Numbered from the stretch's first letter, positions 39,999 to 49,613 are shown. The stretch is 64,000 nucleotides of DNA from Trichormus sp. M33_DOE_039 (GCA_015296085.1 DVDT01000015.1:47796-111795), one strand, 5' to 3'. Notes: a model not told the origin generated them from the letters alone. Translations and numbers: made by a program.

Positions 39999-41831
39999 GT
40001 GAAAAAACTCTTCGTCTCAGTAATCTTAAGCTGCTTCCTCACCTCCTCTGTAGCATTGGCCGAACCAACACCATCGCTAAAAGTTGTGTATCCTCCCACA
40101 AATCACCAGACTAGTGCGGAAAAAATCTTCTTTATTGGCACAGCACCACCTAATGGACAAGTTCTCATTAATGGTAAGCCAATTAACCGCAGTCGATCTG
40201 GTAATTTTGCACCCAGCTTTCCCTTAAAGTTGGGAGAGAATATTTTTACCATCCGTCACCAAAATCAAGTGCTGGAGATGAAAGTGAACAGGATTAGCAA
40301 TCAGCCGGAAATTCCACAGGGGTTAGCTTTTGCTCAAGGTTCTCTGACTCCAGCCTTCGACATCGCCAGACTACCGGGAGAACTAATTTGTTTTAGCGCA
40401 GTTGCACCGCCTAACGCCAGTGTCTCTGTGAAATTGGCGGATCAGACTGTGGCACTTTTGCCTCAACCGCAACAAGCACAACTACCAAGTAATTTGGCAG
40501 CCTTGACGGGACAAAATCAACCTACTACCCAGTCTAACGCCGGAAAGTACGAGGGTTGCACCGCAGTCCAACCTCTTAATTCTTACACCCTTCTTGTCGG
40601 GAATAACATCATCTCTGGTGCTGTTATTCCTGATTCAAGCCAAAGTAGTGTTGATCTGGGTAAACCGGAATTTCAGCTAACTTTAAATGGTAAGACGATC
40701 GCTCAACCAGGAAATGGTAAAGTGACAATCCTCTCACCGACGCAGTTGCCAGTCGTAGAGGTGACACCAGAAGCTGGTGTGGCTCGAACTGGCCCCAGTA
40801 CAGATTATTCTCGGCTAACTCCATTACCCCAGGGAACAAGGGGGACTGTTACAGGAATAGAGGGTGAATGGTTGCGTTTAGACTATGGTGGGTGGATTAA
40901 TAGCAAAGAAACCCGGACTTTACCTGGAGCAATTCCGCCACGCTCAATCATTCGCAGTGTTGGATATCGGAGACTTCCCGGTACAACAGAGATGGTTTTC
41001 CCTCTACAAACTCCTGTCCCTATGAGTGTAGAGCAAGGTGAGCAAACTTTGAGCCTCACACTCTACAACACCACTGCCCAAACTGATATTATTCGTCTGG
41101 ATGATGACCCCTTAATTTCTCGCCTAGATTGGCAGCAGGTAGCCCCAGGACAGGTAAAATACACCTTTAACCTCAAAAAACGTCAACAATGGGGATACAA
41201 GCTGAGATATAACGGTACAACCCTGGTATTGGCTTTGCGTCATGCGCCTGTTATCAAGCAGAGTAGGCAAAAGCCCCTATCTGGTATCAAGATTCTACTA
41301 GATCCTGGTCATGGTGGTAAAGAATCTGGTGCGGCTGGACCGACCGGATATTTAGAAAAAGATGTGAATTTGGCTGTGTCTAGGCTGTTGCGTGAGGAAT
41401 TAGTCAAGCGGGGTGCAACGGTGGTGATGACAAGGGAAGATGATCGAGATGTGTCTTTACCAGAGCGTCAAGCAATTATCAATCGAGAATCACCTGCGAT
41501 CGCACTTTCTATTCATTACAATTCTCTCCCAGATAATGGCGACGCGGAAAATACTCAGGGTGTGGGGATGTTTTGGTATCATCCCCAGGCAAATAATTTA
41601 GCGGTGTTCATGCACAACTATTTAGTGACAAAGCTAGGTAGACCTTCCTACGGCGTATTTTGGAATAACTTAGCACTCACACGCCCAGCCGAAGCACCGT
41701 CAATCTTATTAGAGTTGGGTTTTATGAGTAATCCCAATGAATTTGAGTGGGTGACAAATCCCCAAGAACAAAAAAAATTAGCCAAGGTTTTAGCAGATGG
41801 GATAACAGAATGGTTTAGGAACGTTAAATAG
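39999..41831 (+). CDS. N-acetylmuramoyl-L-alanine amidase, long multidomain form
   Basis: The 610-residue protein has a signal peptide (about 1-21), an Ig-like segment (about 25-110) and a linker. A bacterial SH3 domain follows (about 250-307), then an AMIN-like region (about 320-420), and a C-terminal Amidase_3 domain (428-610). Zinc and catalytic residues are all present with normal spacing: His438 (DPGHGG), Glu453 (LEKD), His506 (SIHYNS) and Glu572 (LLELGFMSN). It cleaves the amide between MurNAc and the stem peptide in the periplasm. It is the first gene of a four-gene run that ends with a second, shorter amidase. Confidence 0.9.
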   Translation: MKKLFVSVILSCFLTSSVALAEPTPSLKVVYPPTNHQTSAEKIFFIGTAPPNGQVLINGKPINRSRSGNFAPSFPLKLGENIFTIRHQNQVLEMKVNRISNQPEIPQGLAFAQGSLTPAFDIARLPGELICFSAVAPPNASVSVKLADQTVALLPQPQQAQLPSNLAALTGQNQPTTQSNAGKYEGCTAVQPLNSYTLLVGNNIISGAVIPDSSQSSVDLGKPEFQLTLNGKTIAQPGNGKVTILSPTQLPVVEVTPEAGVARTGPSTDYSRLTPLPQGTRGTVTGIEGEWLRLDYGGWINSKETRTLPGAIPPRSIIRSVGYRRLPGTTEMVFPLQTPVPMSVEQGEQTLSLTLYNTTAQTDIIRLDDDPLISRLDWQQVAPGQVKYTFNLKKRQQWGYKLRYNGTTLVLALRHAPVIKQSRQKPLSGIKILLDPGHGGKESGAAGPTGYLEKDVNLAVSRLLREELVKRGATVVMTREDDRDVSLPERQAIINRESPAIALSIHYNSLPDNGDAENTQGVGMFWYHPQANNLAVFMHNYLVTKLGRPSYGVFWNNLALTRPAEAPSILLELGFMSNPNEFEWVTNPQEQKKLAKVLADGITEWFRNVK

Positions 41832-41899
41832 CATATTTGATCAACGTGGAACGTAAACAAAAGTGTTGACTGTTGAGTGTTAGCTGTCTGGAGTTGATC

Positions 41900-43045
41900 A
41901 TGCTGAAAAATGCCAGAAAATATCCAATTGCTATGTTGACGACTCTAGCTTTTATTGGGACTGTAATCAGTACAAATACTCAAGCGATCGCTCAAACTTC
42001 ATTAACTCAGCCTCAATGTACTGAGCTAAAAATTCAAGAGCATATCCAGAAATTAAATCAGGGCGATCCTGCTGATTTTAATACACTGGTAGCCTGTAAG
42101 TCTAAAGCCGTTCCATCTCTTATCAAAGGTCTAAATAGCTTAGATGAAAACCTCCGCATCACTATCATTGCTGCACTGGGGGAAATTGGTTTAGAAGCAT
42201 CACCAGCAGTACCTTTGTTGAATAATTTATTAAATAACAAAAGCAAAGATGTACGGGTAATAGCTGCCCATGCGCTCAAAAAAATCGGTAAAGACCCTGT
42301 TCCCGCTTTAATTCGTGCTTTAGGAAATACATCTCCTACTATACGCGAAGAGGCTGCTGATGCTTTAGGAAGACTTGGTATAGAGGCAAAAGAAGCTGTT
42401 CCGACTCTGATTAATGCACTCCAAGATTCAGATAGTGGTGTTCGCGCTCATGCAGCCGATGCACTGGGAGAAATTGGCACACAAGCAAAAGACGTTATTC
42501 CGGCTTTGACTAATGCCCTGAAAGACCCAGATAATAATGTGCGCGTTTATGCGGCTTATGCTCTAGGAGAATTTGGTATGGAAGCAGAAGCAAAAGAAGC
42601 TGTTCCGGTGCTGACTAACGCACTCCAAGATCCAAATCGTAATTTTGTTGCTCATGTAGCCTATGCGTTGAGCAAAATTGAAGATCATGTTCTCTCTTTA
42701 ATTCTGGCTCTACAAAATCCTGACCCTCAAGTACGCGCTCAAGCGGCTGATACTTTAGGGAAGCTTGGCCGTTATGCAGAAGATGCGTATCCGGATCTGT
42801 TTGAAGATGCTTATCTAGCTCTGAATAATGCGCGCAAAGATCCAGATAGTTACGTCCGCGATCGCGTAGCTTATGCGATTATTAGCCTTCAGGAGAGAGT
42901 AGCCACAAGTGTATTCTTAGTAAAAGAAGCAACATCTACTCATGTGAGCAACAACCTACCGATTATGTGTAAAATTCCAGTCATCAGGTCTGTACTGAGA
43001 TGGAAATGCCCCTCAGTAGTACGGTTGAATAGTAATGGCAAATGA
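41900..43045 (+). CDS. Exported HEAT-repeat protein
   Basis: The 381-residue protein starts at an ATG with GGAG six bases upstream and has a signal peptide (about 1-32, ending QAIAQT). About eight HEAT/PBS-lyase-like repeats follow (for example VRAHAADALGEIGTQAKDVI). A C-terminal tail of about 45 residues with two Cys is not HEAT-like. It should be a periplasmic scaffold. It begins 68 bases after the long amidase and overlaps the next gene by 11 bases, which implies translational coupling. Similarity to phycobilin lyases is only through the repeat type. Confidence 0.78.
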   Translation: MLKNARKYPIAMLTTLAFIGTVISTNTQAIAQTSLTQPQCTELKIQEHIQKLNQGDPADFNTLVACKSKAVPSLIKGLNSLDENLRITIIAALGEIGLEASPAVPLLNNLLNNKSKDVRVIAAHALKKIGKDPVPALIRALGNTSPTIREEAADALGRLGIEAKEAVPTLINALQDSDSGVRAHAADALGEIGTQAKDVIPALTNALKDPDNNVRVYAAYALGEFGMEAEAKEAVPVLTNALQDPNRNFVAHVAYALSKIEDHVLSLILALQNPDPQVRAQAADTLGKLGRYAEDAYPDLFEDAYLALNNARKDPDSYVRDRVAYAIISLQERVATSVFLVKEATSTHVSNNLPIMCKIPVIRSVLRWKCPSVVRLNSNGK

Positions 43046-45203
43046 ATTTACCAATGCTAATTTAAGGGGTAAAGACTTCCGAGGAAAAAACCTCGCTGGA
43101 GTTGATTTCAGTCATGCTGATATCCGTGGCGCAAATTTTAGTAATGCTATTCTCGTTTGTGCAAATTTCACCTGTGCTAAAGCTGGATTGCCAATTTCCC
43201 GCACAATTATTTCTGTTTTATTATCAATAATTTTATCTTTATTTGCCGGATTAATTGATGCCTATAGTGGTGCTATTATTGGAGATTTATTAAGTGATAA
43301 TGCTAATATACCTAAGGTTTTCGGGATTATATCGATATTAACTTTAGCAGTTTTTTTAATTGTTGTTCTTTGGAAAGGTTTAGGAGTAATACTAGCAACA
43401 TTAGCTGAAGTATTAGCTGCTTGCTTAATCATTGGAATAGCATTATTTCCAGAAAATGAAATAGGAAGTTCTTGGGCAGTTGGGGCAATATTGGTGATAC
43501 TGGCTTTAGCTGGCTCAATTGCTGGTGTTGTGAATATGGCTTTAGCTGTAGCTGTCGCCAGAGCTACGGTTTTGCCGGGAATTGTGAGTTCAACTGGATT
43601 AATGGCTTTCTTGGGTGCTTTCTTGGGTGCATTGTTGGGCGTGCGATCGCGAGTTTCAGCATACCTGATGGCTGGGTTAGTTGGTTTAGTGGCGATCGCC
43701 ATTGGTATTTATGTAGGTTGGGAAGCTATCACTGGAAATCAGAAATACTTGCTCATTCGCTCTTTAGCTATTAGCATTGTTTCCCAAGGTGGAACTAGCT
43801 TTCGCGGTGCTAATTTAACAGATGCGAACTTTACTCAAGCTAACCTCAAAAGTGTAGATTTCCGCCAAGCTACCCTCACCCGCACTTGCTGGTTTCAAAC
43901 AATAAATCTAGCTCAAGCGCGTTTAGAAGGTACATATTTAGAAAATCCCAAATTACGGCAGTTAGTTGTGACCAAAGAAGGCAGAGAACAAAATTTTGAT
44001 CGCTTAAATTTGAGAGAATTAAATCTGGAAAATGCTAATTTACAAGATGCTAGTTTTATCGGTACGGATTTGAGTGAAGCCAACTTACAAAAGGCTAATC
44101 TAGCAGGAGCAAAACTGGCTCAATCACAGCTATATCAAACTATTTTAAATCAAGCTTGTTTAACAGGAGCTTATATTCAAAATTGGGGAATTTCCACTGA
44201 TACTAAACTGGAAGATATCAAATGTGATTACATATATATGCAGTTACCAACCAAGGACGATCCCGATCCTTGCCGCAAACCCGATAATCGTCGGGAAATT
44301 TTTCAACCGGGGGACTTTGCAGAATTTATCGCCCCAATTATCAAAACTCTCAATCTCTACCAAACTCAAAATATTGATCCGCGTCAGGTAGCTAACAAAT
44401 TCAAAACTCTGGACTTATTCCATTATGAAGGAATTGATCCCACTGCTGCGGCGATCGCTGTTACACAATTAGCAGAAAATCACCCAGAGGCAGGATTAGA
44501 AATTGTGGCTCTAGAAGGCAGAGGTAAAGACAAGATTCGCCTGCAAGCTATAGTTGCTAATGATGCCAATCGTTCAGAACTTTATCAAGAATATTTTAAA
44601 AAATATACCGAAATTCAGTCTTTACCGTATAGTGATTTACAAGCCCTGCTTTTAGGAATTAAGGAAAAAGAAGAACGGATTCAAAGTTTAGAAAAACTTC
44701 TAGAGAATGCCATACATCAGCCCAAATTTTACGTAGAAACATATCAAAATCAAGGAGAAATTTTTATGTCACAAAGTAAAGGAAATGTCAATATTAGTGG
44801 CTCTCAAGGTAATATCAGTGGGATTTCTGCCGTGGGTGAAAATTCTGCAATGACAGGTGTTGCCATTGGTGCAATTAGTGGCAATGTTACCAATACTATT
44901 AATGAGTTACCTGCATCTCCTGAACCAGATAAACCAGGAATCAAAGAACTACTAACTGAACTACAAACTGCTATTGAAGCTGATAACAATTTAGGGGAAG
45001 AAGACAAAGCAGAAGCTTTAGAACAGGTAAAAGCAATTGCAGAAGCAGGACAAAAACCAGAAGACGGAGCAATGCAAAAAGCCGCAAAAACGGCTCTGAA
45101 ATTTTTGAAAGGTACAATTGCTGACTTACCTACAACCGCAAATTTAGTGGAAGCCTGTACTAAATTGTTACCTTTGATTACTAAATTCTTCGGCTTACCA
45201 TAA
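43035..45203 (+). CDS. Membrane-embedded pentapeptide-repeat protein
   Basis: The 722-residue protein has blocks in this order: pentapeptide repeats (5-48, A(N/D)LxG type), about six membrane helices (55-248), a second pentapeptide run (253-380), and a conserved alpha/beta region (423-560). A Gly/Asn/Ser-rich low-complexity stretch (580-620) and a helical domain (634-720, IKELLTELQTAIEAD to the end) complete it. No enzyme motif is seen. The helical C-terminus recurs in cyanobacterial multi-domain proteins and may be a protein-interaction module. It sits between the HEAT gene (11-base overlap) and the short amidase (24-base gap). Confidence 0.8.
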   Translation: MANEFTNANLRGKDFRGKNLAGVDFSHADIRGANFSNAILVCANFTCAKAGLPISRTIISVLLSIILSLFAGLIDAYSGAIIGDLLSDNANIPKVFGIISILTLAVFLIVVLWKGLGVILATLAEVLAACLIIGIALFPENEIGSSWAVGAILVILALAGSIAGVVNMALAVAVARATVLPGIVSSTGLMAFLGAFLGALLGVRSRVSAYLMAGLVGLVAIAIGIYVGWEAITGNQKYLLIRSLAISIVSQGGTSFRGANLTDANFTQANLKSVDFRQATLTRTCWFQTINLAQARLEGTYLENPKLRQLVVTKEGREQNFDRLNLRELNLENANLQDASFIGTDLSEANLQKANLAGAKLAQSQLYQTILNQACLTGAYIQNWGISTDTKLEDIKCDYIYMQLPTKDDPDPCRKPDNRREIFQPGDFAEFIAPIIKTLNLYQTQNIDPRQVANKFKTLDLFHYEGIDPTAAAIAVTQLAENHPEAGLEIVALEGRGKDKIRLQAIVANDANRSELYQEYFKKYTEIQSLPYSDLQALLLGIKEKEERIQSLEKLLENAIHQPKFYVETYQNQGEIFMSQSKGNVNISGSQGNISGISAVGENSAMTGVAIGAISGNVTNTINELPASPEPDKPGIKELLTELQTAIEADNNLGEEDKAEALEQVKAIAEAGQKPEDGAMQKAAKTALKFLKGTIADLPTTANLVEACTKLLPLITKFFGLP

Positions 45204-45227
45204 TCAAGATTGAGCAGAGGAAATGAA

Positions 45228-45896
45228 GTGAAATTCATCCCACTATTGATAGGATTAGTAGCTTTAAATTCTCTTATCACTCCCACTGTGACTTGGGCGC
45301 AAGATAAAACTCTAAATCTAGCTAATTCTTCTTTTGAAAAGCCCTTATCTGGAGTCAAAATTTTACTTAATGCTGGACATGGTGGTAAAGAATTGGGTGC
45401 AGTTGGGGCTACTGGTTTGTTAGCAAAAGACTTGAATCTGCAAGTAACTAAGTTATTGCGAGATGAGTTAGTGCGGCGGGGTGCGATTGTGGTGATGACA
45501 AGGGAAGATGATCGAGACTTATCCCTGGCAGAACGTCAGAAAATTATAGATCAAGAATCACCTGCGATCGTCCTTACATTTCACTATCGCTCTCTCCCGG
45601 ATGATGGTGATGCTGAGAATACTAAAGGTGTCAGTACCTATTGGTATCATCCCCAAGCGCATAGTTTGGCTATTTTACTACACAACCGTTTAATTAATGA
45701 TTTGGGTAGGCCTTCTTACGGTTTATACTGGCAAAATTTAGCACTCACACGTCCCCATACTGCACCATCAGTATTATTAGAGTTAGGTTTTATGAGTAAC
45801 CCTGACGACTTTGAGGAGGCGACAAATCCCCAGGAACAGAAGAAGTTAGTCAAAACTCTAGCAGAGGGAATTACTGAGTGGTTTGAAAGTATCTAG
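45228..45896 (+). CDS. Short Amidase_3 paralog lacking a zinc ligand
   Basis: The 222-residue protein has a signal peptide (about 1-27) and only the Amidase_3 domain, closely related to the C-terminus of the long amidase upstream. Matching spacing gives His51 (NAGHGG), Ala66 in LLAKDLNL where the long protein has Glu453, His119 (TFHYRS) and Glu185 (LLELGFMSN). One of the three zinc ligands is therefore missing, so activity may be lost or altered. The GTG start at 45228 has AGAGGA seven bases upstream. The gene is the last of the four-gene run. Confidence 0.85.
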   Translation: MKFIPLLIGLVALNSLITPTVTWAQDKTLNLANSSFEKPLSGVKILLNAGHGGKELGAVGATGLLAKDLNLQVTKLLRDELVRRGAIVVMTREDDRDLSLAERQKIIDQESPAIVLTFHYRSLPDDGDAENTKGVSTYWYHPQAHSLAILLHNRLINDLGRPSYGLYWQNLALTRPHTAPSVLLELGFMSNPDDFEEATNPQEQKKLVKTLAEGITEWFESI

Positions 45897-45968
45897 TTTT
45901 CTTGTCCTACAATGTTTCTCAAGTTCCAAACTCATTTGATGGACTAATAAATTTCCATTACCTAATCA

Positions 45969-46190
45969 CTAAATCTCAAGAAAAATATCAACATCAACTT
46001 GAGCTTGTTTTAAAATACTTCGCAGTGTTCCCTCCTTAATCTCCCGATGATGAGGAATAGTGGTTTTTTGATTGGTTTCTGGATTAAACCAAATTTCATG
46101 ATCTCCTTTAGCTGCACGATAAAACTCAAAACCTAGCTTTCCTAATTTCCGAGTCACTTCTCGATAAGAAAAACCTGCCAGCCTTCCCAT
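45969..46190 (-). CDS. hicA: HicA-family toxin
   Basis: The 73-residue protein has the HicA double-stranded-RNA-binding-like pattern: SYREVTRKLGKLGFEFYRA, then KGDHEIWFNPE with the catalytic His position, then TTIPHHREIKEGTLRSILKQ. HicA toxins are mRNA interferases blocked by HicB. The ATG at 46190 overlaps the TGA of the upstream antitoxin gene by one base (TGATG) and has GGAGG upstream. A GTG three bases earlier is possible. Gene order is antitoxin first, toxin second. Confidence 0.85.
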   Translation of the reverse strand: MGRLAGFSYREVTRKLGKLGFEFYRAAKGDHEIWFNPETNQKTTIPHHREIKEGTLRSILKQAQVDVDIFLEI

Positions 46191-46429
46191 CACACCTCCA
46201 TGATTAGAGAATATTCAAATTGAGAAGGTAAATCTTGCGAATGAAAATCTTGATTTTTCTCTTTCTCTAATTCCAATAATACCTTAGCTACATCTTCAGC
46301 TATTTCTATAGCCTCTTGTACTGTTTTACCCTCTGCAACTAACCCCTGTAAATCATCACTCGTAGCTACAAAATATTCTTGTTCATTTTCAATAAATTTT
46401 TCAATTTTCAGCCTAATGAGAGTTTGCAT
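46190..46429 (-). CDS. hicB: HicB-family antitoxin
   Basis: The 79-residue protein begins with the partial RNase-H-like fold of HicB (LIRLKIEKFIENEQEYFVAT, then DLQGLVAEGKTVQEAIEIAED). The C-terminal tail lacks an obvious DNA-binding helix-turn-helix, so autoregulation may rely on another contact. It is translationally coupled to hicA. The pair is a compact type II toxin-antitoxin module. Confidence 0.82.
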   Translation of the reverse strand: MQTLIRLKIEKFIENEQEYFVATSDDLQGLVAEGKTVQEAIEIAEDVAKVLLELEKEKNQDFHSQDLPSQFEYSLIMEV

Positions 46430-46645
46430 TTACTTAACCTTATTACCGAAAATCAGCTTAGGAATAATTCTCTAATTTTCATGTTAGCTTATCTTTAAAC
46501 TAGGCTGCGGGAGTACAAAATCACTGTATTAAATAAATCAAAAGGCACAAATATATCTAATAACTATGCTGGGATAGGGGAAATGTAGAAACCTTGTATC
46601 TCACGTCTCTACATTTCTATCGCAAAGATTCGGAGAGGGCATCTT

Positions 46646-47155
46646 CTAAGCCATTCCATTGTCTGATTTATGCAAAATCGGCATCGTAAATAAACCCCAA
46701 GCCAAACCTGTAATTAACCCAAAGGGTGTGACTAAATAATTATTAAAATCCCACAAACCAAAGATTTGCGCTGCTAATTCCAGAGGATACGCCATCATCA
46801 ATACACTAGCTAACGCTGCACCATTCCAGCCGTATTGACTGAGCCAATAAAATCCTTGACCACCAGTTGCAGCATACAGCAAACGTGTAATTAGTAATCC
46901 TGTGACAGTACCATAACAGCGCATACACACAGCCATAAGAAATGGGGGTGCTAAATCTAAGCCCATATCTGGTTGCGGACATACATGATTACCCATGAAA
47001 TAAATGATGTCCGCAATACCCCCAAGTAACCAAACTCCAGACGCAGCCAAAAAAGGAGCAATGGGAGGGCCGAAAACCATTCCCACTAACATAAAGTCAG
47101 CGATGAAACTAACCCAGTTAATCTGCAACTCTCTTGTTAAAGCTACTCTTACCAT
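46646..47155 (-). CDS. DUF2085-like membrane protein
   Basis: The 169-residue protein has four hydrophobic helices and the pattern GNHVCPQPDMGLDLAPPFLMA then VCMRCYGTVTGLLITRLLY. The CxxC-like pair with GNHxCPQ matches DUF2085 proteins, which are small membrane proteins of unknown function. It lies 106 bases downstream of agrE on the same strand. Confidence 0.75.
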   Translation of the reverse strand: MVRVALTRELQINWVSFIADFMLVGMVFGPPIAPFLAASGVWLLGGIADIIYFMGNHVCPQPDMGLDLAPPFLMAVCMRCYGTVTGLLITRLLYAATGGQGFYWLSQYGWNGAALASVLMMAYPLELAAQIFGLWDFNNYLVTPFGLITGLAWGLFTMPILHKSDNGMA

Positions 47156-47261
47156 TTCCTTTCTATGCGTCTTGTGTAGTTGATGATAGACAGGGGGCAG
47201 TGTGAAGGGTGATGAGGGGAAAATAGAGTTTCTCCCCTGCTCCCTTGCCCCTGCTTCTTCA

Positions 47262-49373
47262 TTAACCTACCTTAGAAACGTAGGGACTTGTCAACTTATC
47301 TAATTGCTGGATTAATAGACTCAGGAATAATCCCACATCTGTGACTACGCCGACTGATTCTATTGAACCGCGGTCGCTCAATTTTGTGACAACAGCTGGG
47401 TTAATATCCACACAGACCATTTTCACGCCGGCGGGAGTCATATTCCCTACGCCAATGGAATGCAGCATTGATGAAAGCATTAAAATCATCTCCGCCCCTT
47501 CCAAGTGTTTGGCGTATTCCTCCTGTGCTTTAATTAAGTTCATTTGGGTATCGGGTAAAGGGCCATCATCCCGAATTGAACCAGCAAGAACAAAAGGTAC
47601 TTGATTACGGACGCATTCATACATCACGCCGCTCTGAATTACCCCTGCTTCTACGGCTTTGGCAATACTGCCATGACGACGAATGGTATTAATTACCTTG
47701 AGGTGATGGCGATGTCCACCGCGAACAGCGACACCCCGCTTCATGTCTACACCGAGGGATGTACCCATCATATTTTGTTCGATGTCGTGGACTGCGATCG
47801 CATTTCCACCCAGTAAGGCTTGGACATAGCCTTCCCGAATCAGTCGTGAGAGATGTTCGCCACCGCCAGTATGAATCACTACAGGGCCAGCCGTCACAAC
47901 TACTTTACCGCCAGCATCCCGAATTTTACGTAATTCCCATGCGACTTGTTCCACAACCAATTCCACCCGTCGTTCACTGGAAACACCAGCCGACATAAAG
48001 CTGAATTCTTGAGCGTTGCGTTGTTCCCGCGACTCGGTTTTGCGGATGGTGCGGATACCTTGCACGTCTACAACTACCCGTTCGCCTACTTCGAGATCCC
48101 GTAGAATTTTACACCTTGCTAGTAATCCTGTGGGGGTTTGAGTAATGGCGATCGCGCCGTCCATGCGCTGATTTTCTACCTTCACCCACTGCCCATTAAT
48201 TCTGACTTCAGTAGGATAAATCGTACTGACATAGAAGTCATCAGGGGCAACACCATCTTGAATTACAGGCTCAAGCTTGACATCGCGCTCATCTTGCGGT
48301 AAGTCAACTGCACCTAAATCAATCAATTGGGAGATGATTTCTTCCATCACCTCATGGGAAGGCGCGGAAACCTTCACCTCAGCTGCGGAGGTACTTTGGC
48401 GTTGTTCTCCCAAGTTGAAATTTAGAACTTGGAAACTACCGCCAGTATCAACAATCAAATCCAAGGCGCGGTTAATCAAGCCAGAGTCAAGCAAATGTCC
48501 TTCAATGCGAATAATCCGGCTTTCAACTGAAACATTAGCGTGGACTTCTTCCCGTACTGGTTCTGTGACGCGCAAAGTCAGACATTTTGCCGCACCACCA
48601 GCTTTGAGAAATTCGGTCAGCGGTGTTTCTAAAACCCGGAAACCCACATCAGCAAGCCTAGACTTTAAGCCCTCGCTAGCTTTGTTCATAATCACGATGC
48701 TTTCAACATTCACTGCATTACAGGCAAAATTCACAGCATCGGCTTCAGCAATGGTGATGCGCTTTTCAGGTGCAACACGCATTTCAATCAGGCGGTTGGA
48801 GTAGGAATCAAACGCACCAGGATAATACAGTAAATAGCCGTTAGCTAATGGACAAAAACAAGTATCTAAATGATAGAAACGCTCATCGATTAATCGCAGG
48901 GATAATACTTCAATATCCAACCATTTAGCTAGATATGGATGAGAATCTAATTCCGAACGGAAACCGTAACCAGCCCACAACCAACGCCCTTCTCTATCTA
49001 AAAGTGCGTCACCTGCACCTTCAAAGGGTAGGTCTTTCGGTAATTCATAAACTGTGTAACCATTACCTTCAAACCATTTTTTAAAATATGGTTCTTCTCC
49101 CTGACGCTCTTTGTGTAAAAAGCGACTCAAGACAACGTTATCACCCAAGACTAAACCAGCATTAGCTGTAAACACCATATCTGGCCAGCCTTTTTCGGGT
49201 GTCACCAAATCCACAATTGCGTGATCCTTGAGAACTTGATGTAGTCCTTGCCACTGTTCCACGGCGCGATCGCGTGATGATTTGTGAATATTCCCTTCCA
49301 TCCAGGGATTAATCACATAGTCCACCTCATAGTGGTCAGGAGCGCACATTAAAAAACGAATCCGGGAAGTCAT
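47262..49373 (-). CDS. agrE: Arginine dihydrolase / ornithine cyclodeaminase-type bifunctional enzyme AgrE (ArgZ)
   Basis: The 703-residue protein begins with a guanidine-modifying (amidinotransferase-fold) domain: APDHYEVDYVINPWMEGN, His168 in FYHLDTCF and the nucleophile Cys264 in GGAAKCLTLRV. This converts arginine to ornithine with release of ammonia and CO2. The C-terminal half (about 280-700, LOR/SDH type) has an NAD-binding region and is described in Anabaena as converting ornithine to proline. Length and catalytic numbering match the characterised Anabaena enzyme exactly. It serves catabolism of arginine from cyanophycin. DUF2085 follows. Confidence 0.95.
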   Translation of the reverse strand: MTSRIRFLMCAPDHYEVDYVINPWMEGNIHKSSRDRAVEQWQGLHQVLKDHAIVDLVTPEKGWPDMVFTANAGLVLGDNVVLSRFLHKERQGEEPYFKKWFEGNGYTVYELPKDLPFEGAGDALLDREGRWLWAGYGFRSELDSHPYLAKWLDIEVLSLRLIDERFYHLDTCFCPLANGYLLYYPGAFDSYSNRLIEMRVAPEKRITIAEADAVNFACNAVNVESIVIMNKASEGLKSRLADVGFRVLETPLTEFLKAGGAAKCLTLRVTEPVREEVHANVSVESRIIRIEGHLLDSGLINRALDLIVDTGGSFQVLNFNLGEQRQSTSAAEVKVSAPSHEVMEEIISQLIDLGAVDLPQDERDVKLEPVIQDGVAPDDFYVSTIYPTEVRINGQWVKVENQRMDGAIAITQTPTGLLARCKILRDLEVGERVVVDVQGIRTIRKTESREQRNAQEFSFMSAGVSSERRVELVVEQVAWELRKIRDAGGKVVVTAGPVVIHTGGGEHLSRLIREGYVQALLGGNAIAVHDIEQNMMGTSLGVDMKRGVAVRGGHRHHLKVINTIRRHGSIAKAVEAGVIQSGVMYECVRNQVPFVLAGSIRDDGPLPDTQMNLIKAQEEYAKHLEGAEMILMLSSMLHSIGVGNMTPAGVKMVCVDINPAVVTKLSDRGSIESVGVVTDVGLFLSLLIQQLDKLTSPYVSKVG

Positions 49374-49452
49374 AAAATATTACAAATGCTACAGGTTTCT
49401 TTTGCTCACAAGTATTAGCTTTTCAAGGCAAGTATAATATGTCACAGCCTGT

Positions 49453-49481
49453 CTATCTTGAGATAGTTGTCAGATTGACAA
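49453..49481. promoter_or_regulatory. Two adjacent palindromes in the agrE/GNAT divergent region
   Basis: CTATCT-TG-AGATAG (49453-49466) is followed immediately by TTGTCA-GAT-TGACAA (49467-49481). They lie about 80 bases upstream of agrE and 130 upstream of the acetyltransferase gene. They could be operators for an unknown regulator. No NtcA-type GTA-N8-TAC was identified with confidence. Confidence 0.4.
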
Positions 49482-49613
49482 AGGTTTGGCTCTGATTCTA
49501 TGACCGGAAAAGCCACAGTAATGCTAACAAACCTATCAAGGGTAAGGACTTAGTAGTATAACTCTGAGGCTACAAGCTCGTATAACTTTTGTTGCATTTC
49601 ATTGAAGTCGAAT

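Noticed and set aside
41900..43045. HEAT protein as a phycobilin lyase
   Set aside because: It has a signal peptide and only generic HEAT repeats, so a periplasmic scaffold is more likely.
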